From J027 sp034437655 (lineage in GTDB: Bacteria; Chloroflexota; Anaerolineae; Aggregatilineales; J027), in the NCBI GenBank assembly GCA_034437655.1, contig DAOTTU010000113.1:21974-85973 (forward strand): a stretch of 64,000 bases of DNA. Direction: 5' to 3'. The notes beneath the pieces were generated by a model. That model was given only the letters and a program-made list of their open reading frames with translations. It had not been told where the DNA came from and did no database searches. How positions within the stretch are numbered: the first letter of the stretch is position 1; every line of letters starts with the position of its first letter. Position numbers and translations under genes: made by a program. Shown here one piece after another: positions 27,211 to 35,349 of the stretch.

Positions 27211-27243
27211 AACCGCCTGGCCACAATGACCGGGCGGTTTTTG
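27211..27243 (+). terminator. Intrinsic terminator of the DsbA-like gene
   Basis: AACCGCC-type stem: 27211-27217 pairs with GGCGGTT within 27233-27240, with further CTGG/CCGG pairing inside, followed by TTTTT. On the minus strand it also runs into GTTTTATAG, so it may serve the convergent gene too. Confidence 0.8.
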
Positions 27244-27278
27244 ATTACCTGTGTTGAGTGTCTGGTGCTGTAGGGGCT

Positions 27279-30200
27279 TTAGCCTGTGATCGGTAGGGTG
27301 TTTACATCGACCGGGATTTCAATCCAGTTACCAACGTTCGACACCCACCCGACGAAAGTACCTTCGCCCAGTGCCTCGAAGCGGACTTGCAGCCAGGCAT
27401 TGTCAGCGGTGCGGCCGAGAACTTCAACGGTTGCACCAGACGTCAGCGAGCGAATCTGAACACCGTTGATACTTGGCGTCTCGAACATGTTGAGGTTAGA
27501 GCCCTGTGGAATGTTGACAGTTCCCGTGACGCTGCTACCCGACGCGGGGGGAGCGCTTGCACCTGTGTCACCTGTGCCCGGGCCAGCGCCTGTACCGGGT
27601 GTGCTTGGCGCTTCATCTACAGCGACAATGGCGGCCGGGGCGTTGTATGGCACCGCGATAAAAATGTCGAAGGCATCGTCTGGGTCGTCCAGCGTAAATA
27701 GACGTTCCAGGTCATCAACAAACTCGTCGCGATAGATGAGCGTCAGGAAGTCCAGGCGCACCCAGCAGTCAATCGTGTTGCCGTCGCTCGGCGTAAAGAG
27801 CGCACTTAACCAGATATCGTTGAAATCTAGCGCTTCAAACTCGGTCTCAGTTTCAGGTGGCAGTGTCTCGAAAACTGCGATTGATTCGTCGTCAACCGGG
27901 ATAAACGGCGTCGTGATTTCGGGGTCGGCCGGTCCGGCAAAACCAACAACCTGAAGCTGAGTATTATTCTGAATCAAGCCCAATGAACGTGCAGTCGGTG
28001 AGGGATACTCGCGGCACTGCAAGTTGTTGTTGCCCGCGACATCAACAATACCAACAATCGGCAGGGCACGGCGGTCTACAACCGGCCCTTGCGTGGTGGG
28101 GTCGATGGCGGTTGTGTCTGGCGTGGTGACAGCGGTTTCGACATCAACCGGGGCTGCGGCGTAGTTATAGGGAATTGGGCTAATCACCGGGCGTGGTAGC
28201 TCAATAAAGCGTTGCAAGCCGAAGAATTCGTCCACTTCGTTAATGAACTCATCCTGATAGGTCAGCAACAGCAGGTCAGCACGTGCCCAGCAGTCAAGTA
28301 CTGTACCTTCTGGTGTCGTCCACAAGGCACTCAGCCAGATGTCTTCAAATTCGAGATCATCATATTCACCTGCGACATAGACACGGTCGCCAGCGTCGTT
28401 GGTCACCACTTCACCACGTGGCAAGGATTCATAGATGGCAATGTTTTCGTCATCAACCGGTATAAATGGAATGTTTACTTCGGGGTCAGCGGCGGCTGCA
28501 TACCCGACAATTTCCATCACTGTATTGTTTGGCACAAGCCCTAAAGACCGTGCATCTGCAGATGGATATTCGCGGCATTGCAGGTTCACACCCGGGTTAA
28601 GGTTGACCTGTCCGCGCAGGGTACGGTCAATGCCCTGGCGAGGTGGGGTGCCACCGGGAGGGCTGGCGGGCGGCGCTGTTGTCGTCGTCGTCGTCGTTGT
28701 AGTGGTGGTGGTAGTGTCCGCTGCTGGTGGGGCGGTAGTGTCGGTGGTTGTTGTAGTGTCCGCAGGTGGGGCACTGGTGTCTGTCGTATCGGTAGCGTCT
28801 GTGGTTGTGGTTGTGTCAGCGGGCGGCGCGCTGGTGGTATCGTCCGTTGCAGCGACGACAGGCTCAGCGATCACAGCACCGGGCAGGCTGCTGAGATTAG
28901 GTGCAAGCGGTGTATTGCTTACACTCAGGCCAGCAGTCGCGTTTGCAAACAGCAGCAAGGTGTAATATGAACCACCGACGAATGGCTGTGCAGGCGCGTC
29001 AAAGGATAATGGCGCACCAGCCGATTCGATAATGGCGCTGACGCTATAGATACCTGCTTCAACGTCAACTTCTGTGCTGGCGCTGAAGACCTGTAGCCCG
29101 GAAGCGACCGGGGTATCTGCGAGTGTGACGTCAGCGGGCCCAGCAGTGACAGTGTTTAGCACACGAATGCGGGCGTCACTGGCAGCCAGGCCTGCAACAC
29201 GATCTTCAAATACCGAGAATGTGAAAGTATCGTCAGCCAACGACCCCACAGCAACGAGACTTGCAGCGCCGGTGCTGCTGCTGAGGTTGATATTGGCTGT
29301 TGTGGCAGCTTCACTGTTGGGGGCAGCACCAGCCTGGCGCACAGCCAGTGTAATGTCGGTGCTTGGTAGCGCGACATGTGGTGTCAGGTCGCCCGGCTCA
29401 AGGTTAACCAGGACTTTCACATCGTTGGCGTAAACATCAACAGCGGGGGCGTCTGGGCTACCATGTGCGATGCGAGTGAGTACTGTCGCGGCGGGGTCAG
29501 CACTGTTCAGGGGGGTTGCGAGTTGAATGACCTGCGGTGCATCGACACTGCCAGCAATAATGAACTTGTACAGCAGGCCAGTGTTGACTTCGACAGCACC
29601 GATGTCAAAAATTGAGTCGGCTGGCGAATCACCCGCAGAAACGACCAGATCATAGACGTTTACTGGTGGGTCAATGGTGCGGTTTTCTTCACCAAACGTT
29701 ACGCCCGGGGCGATGGTGCCGCCGTTGCTGGTAAATACGTTGACCGGGGGCGCTTCGGGGATGGCGTGAACAAAGTGCAGGCGCGCTTGCCCAAGTTGCG
29801 CCGGGTTCAGGTCATCCTCACTGATAACCAGTGCCGGGTTGCTGCTGGCGTCTGGCTGAACAATCAACGACAAAACGACACCGGGACGTGGTTCTTCGGC
29901 AATAATCGTTTGTGACAGAATCGGCGCATCGCCACTGTCTGCCCCGGCGGGTCGAATAGCAACTGAGTGGGTACCAGTCGGGACATTCAGGTGCGGGGTG
30001 GCGTCAGTAAATGCGACGGTGGGGGCAACCAGATTGTCGTTAACATAGATGTCAACCTCGCCCGCGCCTGCAAATGCATGGACGAGCCGCACCCCGATAG
30101 TAGTGCTGTCTGCTTGTGCAGCAGTTGTTTGTGCTTGCCCTGCCGTAGAAACCAAAAGCATGGTCAATGCGACAAGCGGTAACCAGAAAAATTTTCTCAT
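27279..30200 (-). CDS. Secreted DUF4397 and SH3-like repeat protein, 973 aa
   Basis: A large exported protein. The signal peptide is residues 1-24 (LPLVALTMLLVSTAGQAQ). About four DUF4397-like beta modules follow (roughly 36-125, 140-230, 243-330, 345-430; VRLVHAFAGAGEVDIYVND is a typical opening). A Thr/Asp/Pro low-complexity linker covers about 450-520. Then come two tandem copies of a ~165-residue module, each opening NLQCREYPS and sharing SLGL, FIPVDDE, DIWLSAL and DCW (about 535-700 and 724-890), and a final bacterial SH3 domain (about 905-973). No catalytic motif is seen; binding to cell wall or other surfaces is likely. GGAGGA lies nine bases before the ATG. Confidence 0.85.
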   Translation of the reverse strand: MRKFFWLPLVALTMLLVSTAGQAQTTAAQADSTTIGVRLVHAFAGAGEVDIYVNDNLVAPTVAFTDATPHLNVPTGTHSVAIRPAGADSGDAPILSQTIIAEEPRPGVVLSLIVQPDASSNPALVISEDDLNPAQLGQARLHFVHAIPEAPPVNVFTSNGGTIAPGVTFGEENRTIDPPVNVYDLVVSAGDSPADSIFDIGAVEVNTGLLYKFIIAGSVDAPQVIQLATPLNSADPAATVLTRIAHGSPDAPAVDVYANDVKVLVNLEPGDLTPHVALPSTDITLAVRQAGAAPNSEAATTANINLSSSTGAASLVAVGSLADDTFTFSVFEDRVAGLAASDARIRVLNTVTAGPADVTLADTPVASGLQVFSASTEVDVEAGIYSVSAIIESAGAPLSFDAPAQPFVGGSYYTLLLFANATAGLSVSNTPLAPNLSSLPGAVIAEPVVAATDDTTSAPPADTTTTTDATDTTDTSAPPADTTTTTDTTAPPAADTTTTTTTTTTTTTAPPASPPGGTPPRQGIDRTLRGQVNLNPGVNLQCREYPSADARSLGLVPNNTVMEIVGYAAAADPEVNIPFIPVDDENIAIYESLPRGEVVTNDAGDRVYVAGEYDDLEFEDIWLSALWTTPEGTVLDCWARADLLLLTYQDEFINEVDEFFGLQRFIELPRPVISPIPYNYAAAPVDVETAVTTPDTTAIDPTTQGPVVDRRALPIVGIVDVAGNNNLQCREYPSPTARSLGLIQNNTQLQVVGFAGPADPEITTPFIPVDDESIAVFETLPPETETEFEALDFNDIWLSALFTPSDGNTIDCWVRLDFLTLIYRDEFVDDLERLFTLDDPDDAFDIFIAVPYNAPAAIVAVDEAPSTPGTGAGPGTGDTGASAPPASGSSVTGTVNIPQGSNLNMFETPSINGVQIRSLTSGATVEVLGRTADNAWLQVRFEALGEGTFVGWVSNVGNWIEIPVDVNTLPITG
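28650..28860. repeat. Low-complexity tract coding a Thr/Pro/Asp linker
   Basis: Runs of GTC, GTT, GTG and GTA triplets (minus-strand ACx, Thr) dominate, densest at 28680-28720, coding poly-Thr. The tract joins the DUF4397 part to the SH3-like part of the 973-residue protein and is a likely site of length variation. Confidence 0.7.
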
Positions 30201-30236
30201 AGAATCATTTCCTCCGTCAATCTAACATCGGCAGAT

Positions 30237-30245
30237 AGTGTAGCA
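30237..30245 (-). promoter_or_regulatory. Extended -10 promoter candidate for the DUF4397 gene
   Basis: The minus strand reads TGCTACACT, an extended -10 with two mismatches in the hexamer, 37 bases before the start codon. No good -35 is seen. Confidence 0.35.
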
Positions 30246-30363
30246 CATATGTACCGCCTTGCTGTACACATTTGCCAACGTTCTGCCGACGTTCTTCAAA
30301 ATTATGATGCCGACTTATGTGGCGGTTTGTGCATTGCACACAGCGTGTAAAAGAGAAGAAGCG

Positions 30364-31629
30364 CTAGGTGCCTTCTTGCCACTGATTCAGGTATTCAACC
30401 TGTTCATCGGTCAGTGTATCAAATGCGACGCCCATCGCTTCGAGCTTCAGGCGGGCGATTTCACGGTCAACTTCTTCAGGGATCGTGTAAACGCGGTTTT
30501 CGAGGGTTTCATGGTTCGCCAGCACAAATTCAGCACCGAGTGCCTGATTGGCAAAGCTCATATCCATCACGCTTGCCGGGTGGCCTTCAGCGGCGGCGAG
30601 GTTAATCAGGCGACCGTCACCCAACACATACAGAATACGGTCGTTAGCCAGACGATAGCCGCGCACATGTTCGTTCACACCGTCGAAGACCTCTTTGGCC
30701 ATGGCATTGAGCCCATCGAGGTTGATTTCAACATTGAAGTGACCAGAATTAGCGATCATCGCGCCAGACTTCATGACTTCCATGTGATGCGTGTCGATGA
30801 CGTTGATGTCGCCGGTTGACGTCACGAAAATGTCCCCGACGCTGGCGGCGTCTTGCATCGGCATGACCTGGAACCCGTCCATCACAGCTTCGAGTGCTTT
30901 GATCGGGTCAACTTCTGTGACGATCACCCGTGCGCCCATGCCTTTACCGCGCATAGCGATCCCACGGCTGCACCAGCCATAACCTGCAACAACCAGCACA
31001 CGCCCGGCCAGCAACAAATTGGTGGCACGGATAATGCCATCAATTGTACTTTGCCCGGTGCCATAGCGGTTGTCAAAGAGGTGCTTGGTCTGGCTGTCAT
31101 TCACAGCGATAACCGGAAAGCGCAATGCCCCGTCTTTGGCCATTGCCCGCAGACGGATGATCCCGGTGGTGGTTTCTTCGGTACCTCCCAGAATGCCCTC
31201 AATCAGTTCAGTGCGGCTCTTGTGCAGCTCGCTGACAAGGTCGGCGCCGTCGTCCATTGTGATATGCGGTTTGTGGTCAAGCGCGGCTTCAATGTGCGAG
31301 AAATAGGTGTCGTTATCTTCGCCACGGACGGCAAACACCGGGATTTCGTCATGCGCGATAAGTGAGGCCGCAACATCGTCCTGCGTGCTGAGCGGGTTTG
31401 AGGCACACAACACGACATCTGCGCCACCAGACTGCAATGTGCGCATCAGGTTAGCGGTTTCTGTCGTGACATGCAAACATGCCGAAATGCGCATCCCTTT
31501 CAAGGGGCGTTCGCGCTCAAAGCGTTCGCGTAGCTGTCTTAGTACGGGCATTTCTTGCTCAGCCCAGTCGATCCGCTTGCGCCCAGACGGGGCAAGGTTA
31601 AGGTCTTTCACATGGTACTCGTTACTCAT
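30364..31629 (-). CDS. ahcY: Adenosylhomocysteinase
   Basis: 421 residues. It hydrolyses S-adenosylhomocysteine to adenosine and homocysteine with tightly bound NAD, relieving product inhibition of methyltransferases. Landmarks are MRISACLHVTTETANLMRTL, the NAD motif VLVVAGYGWCSRGIAMRGKG near residue 220, TEVDPIKALEAVMDGF, and NSGHFNVEI. The length fits the shorter bacterial/archaeal form that lacks the ~40-residue insert of many bacterial enzymes. AGGAG precedes the ATG by 12 bases. It is the last gene of the operon kinase - GNAT - ahcY; the first gene may remove the adenosine that this reaction makes. Confidence 0.95.
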   Translation of the reverse strand: MSNEYHVKDLNLAPSGRKRIDWAEQEMPVLRQLRERFERERPLKGMRISACLHVTTETANLMRTLQSGGADVVLCASNPLSTQDDVAASLIAHDEIPVFAVRGEDNDTYFSHIEAALDHKPHITMDDGADLVSELHKSRTELIEGILGGTEETTTGIIRLRAMAKDGALRFPVIAVNDSQTKHLFDNRYGTGQSTIDGIIRATNLLLAGRVLVVAGYGWCSRGIAMRGKGMGARVIVTEVDPIKALEAVMDGFQVMPMQDAASVGDIFVTSTGDINVIDTHHMEVMKSGAMIANSGHFNVEINLDGLNAMAKEVFDGVNEHVRGYRLANDRILYVLGDGRLINLAAAEGHPASVMDMSFANQALGAEFVLANHETLENRVYTIPEEVDREIARLKLEAMGVAFDTLTDEQVEYLNQWQEGT

Positions 31630-31709
31630 GGTTTTTTGTAATCTCCTAAAGGTCCAATTGGTGCGACAGTCTATGCTACCCCGAAATCAGCAGCGTGCAA
31701 TACTGCGTT

Positions 31710-32510
31710 TTATCGAGACGCATAGCCTTCGACGATTTTTGTATGGGTTTTGAAGCCCAGTTTTTGATAGGCATGAATAGCAGCGGCATTGGTGCGTTCA
31801 ACGTTGAGCGCGACCGTTTCGACACCAGCGGCGAACATATGGCCAACGACAGCGGATGTGGTTGCAGTGGCAAAACCCTGCCCACGCGCAGTTGGCTTTG
31901 TGTAGACAAAACCGATAATGCCGATACTTTCTTCAGGGGCGAAAACATGGCTGCCTGCTACACTAACAAGCTCCTCTGCAACAAATGCGCTATAGAATAC
32001 ACCATTTTCAAGTATGTCAGCGGAAAGGGCGTTGATTTCCTCTGGTCGTGGGCCGCCATCGCCATGACGGTAAAGTGCTTGCAATGCAGCTATATCTGCT
32101 CCCTCGAGTTGGCGGGTTGCAGTGACAGACTCTACAGCAGAAAAATACGCTGTATCAACGGCCATGCGCCATAGCGGCCGAATATGTGATGTTGTGTAGT
32201 GGCGCTGAAACGCTGGTAGTAGTGTTTCGGGTAGCATGTGAAACACGTGGGCAGGAGTGTTTTGGAGGAGTATATCGGCAGCGGCTTCAGTTCCAAACAG
32301 CAACAACACAGGCGGCTCGACACCATGCCACAATAAGGAAATCCCCTGCAATGCACCGTCAGTGGTTTGCGCTCCGTGATAAGTGGATTTGGCCCACATA
32401 AACGGCACCAGATCACCCAGTGCATACGCATGAAGCGCTGAATCCTGGCGTAAATAAGCGCGGAGTACGCCTTTATCGGTGATGTGTTGCACAGTTAAAT
32501 GGGTTGGCAT
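31710..32510 (-). CDS. GNAT-family N-acetyltransferase, 266 aa
   Basis: Two regions are seen: an N-terminal GNAT-like half without a clear CoA motif, and a C-terminal GNAT domain (about 130-266) whose acetyl-CoA loop is TARGQGFATATTSAVVGHM (the Q/RxxGxG/A pattern), preceded by IIGFVYTKP and followed by VALNVERTNAAAIHAYQKLGF. This C-terminal layout resembles the FR47-like group. The substrate is unknown. GGAGA lies before the ATG, and the start is 20 bases after the kinase stop, so it is in the operon with the PfkB-type kinase and ahcY. No membrane segment or signal is seen. Confidence 0.85.
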   Translation of the reverse strand: MPTHLTVQHITDKGVLRAYLRQDSALHAYALGDLVPFMWAKSTYHGAQTTDGALQGISLLWHGVEPPVLLLFGTEAAADILLQNTPAHVFHMLPETLLPAFQRHYTTSHIRPLWRMAVDTAYFSAVESVTATRQLEGADIAALQALYRHGDGGPRPEEINALSADILENGVFYSAFVAEELVSVAGSHVFAPEESIGIIGFVYTKPTARGQGFATATTSAVVGHMFAAGVETVALNVERTNAAAIHAYQKLGFKTHTKIVEGYASR

Positions 32511-32530
32511 GGTGTCTCCATGACGAATGG

Positions 32531-33499
32531 TTATGCGTGCCCGGCGACCAATGCGTCAAGTTGACCGTTGTCGTCGTGGTGCTGACGGTAGCGCGTGATG
32601 AAGTCGTTGATTTCAAAACGGTGATTCTGCGTCCCGGTCGACTCCACAGCATAGGTCGCAATTAAGGCCCCGGTGCGTCCGATAACGTCCCAGTCCCAGC
32701 CCAGTTCAATGCCGCGTAACAAGCCAGCGCGGAAGGCGTCGCCGCTGCCAGTGGGGTCTATAGTAGGCACGTCGTCCATAATTGGGATGCGATAGCTGTG
32801 GTCTGGTGTATGAATCGTGGAGCCACTTTTGCCGTGGGTGATAATCAGCGTTACACCTGCGTCGCGAACTTCGTCGAGTGTAAGTTTTGTTTTCTGCTGA
32901 ATCAGTTTCCACTCATAGTCGTTCACTGCGACATAACGCGCATTCATGATCCCATTTTGCAGCGTCTGGCCGTCGGTGCGTGGTGTTTGCTGCGATGGGT
33001 CATATAAATACGGGATGTTATGCTCAATGCACTCGGCAACATAGCGATTCATCGCGTCAGGTGCATTGGGAGAAATCACCACGAGTTCGGGGGCGTCCTC
33101 AGCAACATCGAAAATGCCAAATTCCCCGGCGCGGCCCATTGCTCCGGCGTAAAACGTCGCAATTTGATTGTTATCAATGTCGGTGTTAGCGAAAAATGAC
33201 GCAGTGAAGACGTCTTCAAGTACAACAACGGTTGATGTATCAACGCCGATGCTATGGAGGTCATTACGATAGCCGTCGAAGTCACGCCCGGCCGTACCGA
33301 AGAGTTTGGGGTGGCTGCCAAGTAGGGCCATATTGTAGGCGATGTTGGCTGCAACGCCGCCGTTGTGTTTCGTCATTTCGTCTACCAGGAAGCTGAGGCT
33401 CACCTGGTCAAGTGAGTCCAGGACGATGGCTTCCTTAAAGCGCCCCGGAAAGCGCATCAGATAATCGTATGCGATCGAACCAGTTACCAGAATATCCAT
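32531..33499 (-). CDS. PfkB-family carbohydrate/nucleoside kinase, possibly adenosine kinase
   Basis: 322-residue ribokinase-fold enzyme. The N-terminal region has KHNGGVAANIAYNMALLG (PfkB signature 1 type), and the C-terminal signature DPTGSGDAFRAGLLRG near residue 250 contains the catalytic Asp and anion hole. Family members phosphorylate sugars or nucleosides with ATP. Co-transcription with ahcY, which releases adenosine, favours adenosine as substrate (inference from context). A near-consensus promoter precedes the gene. The SD-like GAGGGAGA lies 26 bases from the ATG, with a small hairpin between them, described separately. Confidence 0.86.
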   Translation of the reverse strand: MDILVTGSIAYDYLMRFPGRFKEAIVLDSLDQVSLSFLVDEMTKHNGGVAANIAYNMALLGSHPKLFGTAGRDFDGYRNDLHSIGVDTSTVVVLEDVFTASFFANTDIDNNQIATFYAGAMGRAGEFGIFDVAEDAPELVVISPNAPDAMNRYVAECIEHNIPYLYDPSQQTPRTDGQTLQNGIMNARYVAVNDYEWKLIQQKTKLTLDEVRDAGVTLIITHGKSGSTIHTPDHSYRIPIMDDVPTIDPTGSGDAFRAGLLRGIELGWDWDVIGRTGALIATYAVESTGTQNHRFEINDFITRYRQHHDDNGQLDALVAGHA

Positions 33500-33508
33500 T
33501 GAAATGTC

Positions 33509-33534
33509 GCGCTGTGTAGCGCTTTATCTCCCTC
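33509..33534 (-). promoter_or_regulatory. Hairpin inside the SD-to-start spacer of the PfkB kinase gene
   Basis: GCGCT (33509-33513) pairs with AGCGC (33518-33522) around four bases. The SD-like GAGGGAGAT occupies 33526-33534 on the minus strand. Folding of the hairpin would cut the 26-base SD-to-ATG distance to about 12. Confidence 0.4.
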
Positions 33535-33566
33535 ATCAGTCATTATCAACAAATTTGAACCGGGAG

Positions 33567-33595
33567 ATTATATTATTCTGGTTGCGACCTGTCAA
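33567..33595 (-). promoter_or_regulatory. Near-consensus sigma-70 promoter for the kinase-GNAT-ahcY operon
   Basis: On the minus strand TTGACA (33590-33595) and TATAAT (33567-33572) are both perfect and are separated by 17 bases. Transcription would begin near 33560, about 60 bases before the start codon. Confidence 0.88.
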
Positions 33596-33613
33596 ACCAA
33601 AACCCCGCTTTGG

Positions 33614-34753
33614 TCACTGGCACCCATTCACACGGAATTGAAAATACTCTTGGTGTTCCGCGAATGTTTCAAAGAAAATGTGCTGTCCGCCACCGGCACA
33701 AGAGGTCTGGAAATAGAAATAGGGCGTGTCTTCGGGGAAAGCGGCCGCCCGAATTGACCGCAGCGCCGGGCTAACGATAGGGCCGGGTGGGAGCCCCAGA
33801 TTGACGTATGTATTGTAGGGGCCGATGACGTTTTGGTAGTTTGCCTGAGTGATGGCCGGCCACCAGTCACCATCCTGACGCTGGTTGGCAAGTTCGTATT
33901 CGACGGTCGGGTCGGCTTCGAGGCGTTGGCCATTCTCAAAGCGATTCCAATATACAGAGGCAATGCGGGCGCGTTCTTCATCCAACACAGCTTCACGCTC
34001 GATGATAGACGCCATAATCACAAGTTGATAGACAGTGCGCCCCTGAGCGCGAGCGGCATCAATGATTTCTTGCGACATGTTGCGTTCGAAGCTGTTCAAT
34101 AGTAGTGTGCGAAAATCGCTAGCGGTGATGGCATAGGGGATGTCATAGGTGGCCGGGTACATGAACCCTTCCAGTGACTGGCCCGCCGGGATGCCATAGC
34201 GTTGCCGGAAATCTTCAGGGATGAGCGCCCCTTCACTGACCAGTGCCAGGAATTCGGCCCCGCTCATGTCCAGTTGCTCGATAGCGTCGATTTGCTCGGC
34301 AATTTCTTCAAGACGCATATTTTCCCGGATGAGAAAACGTACTGTATTGCTGGTAGGGTCTGTTAACTGTGCGACAATTTCAGGAATATCCATTGTCTCG
34401 CTGAGATAATACACCCCCGGCCGAAAATCGTTATCCAGGTCTTCATATTGTGCATACCGCGCAAACAACGTTCCATTGCTGATAAACCCCTGGGTTACCA
34501 GCTTAATGCCAATGTCGTTGGCATTTTCGCCGGGTTGAACCTCGAAGCGGCGTTGGGTGGGGTCATTACCAAGCGGGGTGTTTAGCTCATCATCGTTTTG
34601 CAGTAGATAGACACGCAACACCAGCGCCTCAAGCGGGTTGGTGCCGGCCGGCGCAAGTGCAACTGCCAGGCCACCTGCAATGCCGCAGATGAGGCAAATT
34701 GCCAGAATGATGGGCAGAATAACCGCCGGGGAAATATCAAGAAGACGTCGCAT
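33614..34753 (-). CDS. mltG: Endolytic murein transglycosylase
   Basis: 379 residues. A basic N-terminus and one membrane helix (about 12-34) anchor a YceG/MltG domain. A LysM-like part (VQPGENANDIGIKLVTQGF) precedes the catalytic domain with GFMYPATYDIPY, ASIIEREA (catalytic Glu near 250), ASVYWNRFENGQRLEADPTVEY and NLGLPPGPIVSPA. MltG cleaves nascent glycan strands and sets their length during peptidoglycan synthesis. It is transcribed with ruvX upstream (110-base gap) and also has its own extended -10 promoter in that gap. ruvX and mltG being neighbours is seen in other bacteria too. Confidence 0.93.
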   Translation of the reverse strand: MRRLLDISPAVILPIILAICLICGIAGGLAVALAPAGTNPLEALVLRVYLLQNDDELNTPLGNDPTQRRFEVQPGENANDIGIKLVTQGFISNGTLFARYAQYEDLDNDFRPGVYYLSETMDIPEIVAQLTDPTSNTVRFLIRENMRLEEIAEQIDAIEQLDMSGAEFLALVSEGALIPEDFRQRYGIPAGQSLEGFMYPATYDIPYAITASDFRTLLLNSFERNMSQEIIDAARAQGRTVYQLVIMASIIEREAVLDEERARIASVYWNRFENGQRLEADPTVEYELANQRQDGDWWPAITQANYQNVIGPYNTYVNLGLPPGPIVSPALRSIRAAAFPEDTPYFYFQTSCAGGGQHIFFETFAEHQEYFQFRVNGCQ

Positions 34754-34805
34754 ATAAGATTGTAGTTCCTACTGAGTCACGTTGTTGGCAAAATTTGGCA
34801 CGCTC

Positions 34806-34814
34806 ATTATAGCA
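34806..34814 (-). promoter_or_regulatory. Extended -10 promoter for mltG
   Basis: The minus strand reads TGCTATAAT, a perfect extended -10, about 50 bases before the mltG start codon. The -35 position is GC-rich and unlike consensus. Confidence 0.5.
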
Positions 34815-34863
34815 AAAGCAGCGGTGTGCCCCGCCTACCGTTGACCGACGCTTTCTGTTCCAC

Positions 34864-35349
34864 CTATGGTTTCTCAGGGTGGGACGAGTCGTTATCGTTG
34901 GGCGTAAAGGGTGCTGGCCATGATTGTCCTGCGCGCATGGCGTCCAAAAACTGGCGCAGAATCACCGCTGCGGCGTAATTGTCAATGCGGTCAGGGATGC
35001 GCTTGCCCATTTCACGGAGTTCGTCTTCAGCATCGGCGCTGGACATGCCCTCATCCCAGAAATAGATGGGAACATCAACAACGTGATACAGGCGCTTTGC
35101 CCAGTTACGCACCAAATCTGATTGACTGGTGCCGACGAAATCATGTGGGCGTGGTGGCAACCCGAGAATGATGGCGGCGATGGCTTCCTCAGTGATGATT
35201 GCTTGCAATTTTGCGAAATCCTCATGGCGCGATTTGCGTTTGATGACGCGAAATGGCGTCGCTAGCATCCCGATGCGGTCACTGGTTGCCAGCCCAAGAA
35301 ATTTCAGACCGTGGTCAATACATAGCAGGCGGCCGGGAAATTCATTCAT
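34864..35349 (-). CDS. ruvX: Putative pre-16S rRNA nuclease / Holliday-junction resolvase-like protein
   Basis: 161-residue YqgF/RuvX protein with an RNase H-like fold. The catalytic acids appear as D in LLCIDHGLKFLGLA, E in YFWDEGMSSADAE (the usual motif is DER) and D in RIDNYAAAVILRQFL. ILGLPPRP follows strand four. In other bacteria this protein helps to mature the 5' end of 16S rRNA. The ATG overlaps the end of the upstream gene by eight bases, and mltG follows, forming an operon. The R of the DER motif is replaced by G, a small deviation from the family. Confidence 0.9.
   Translation of the reverse strand: MNEFPGRLLCIDHGLKFLGLATSDRIGMLATPFRVIKRKSRHEDFAKLQAIITEEAIAAIILGLPPRPHDFVGTSQSDLVRNWAKRLYHVVDVPIYFWDEGMSSADAEDELREMGKRIPDRIDNYAAAVILRQFLDAMRAGQSWPAPFTPNDNDSSHPEKP

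Noticed and set aside
28650..28860. Repeated GTC/GTG triplets resembling a short-repeat array
   Set aside because: It is codon-level low complexity inside an open frame coding a Thr-rich linker; there are no spacers and no palindromic repeats, so it is not a CRISPR.
28435..28965. Open frame of 176 codons with a poly-Val run on the + strand
   Set aside because: It is the antisense image of the poly-Thr linker of the secreted protein.
33594..33613. ACCAAA/TTTTGGT hairpin after mltG
   Set aside because: The stem is short, has no T tract and overlaps the -35 of the kinase promoter; I could not support it as a terminator.
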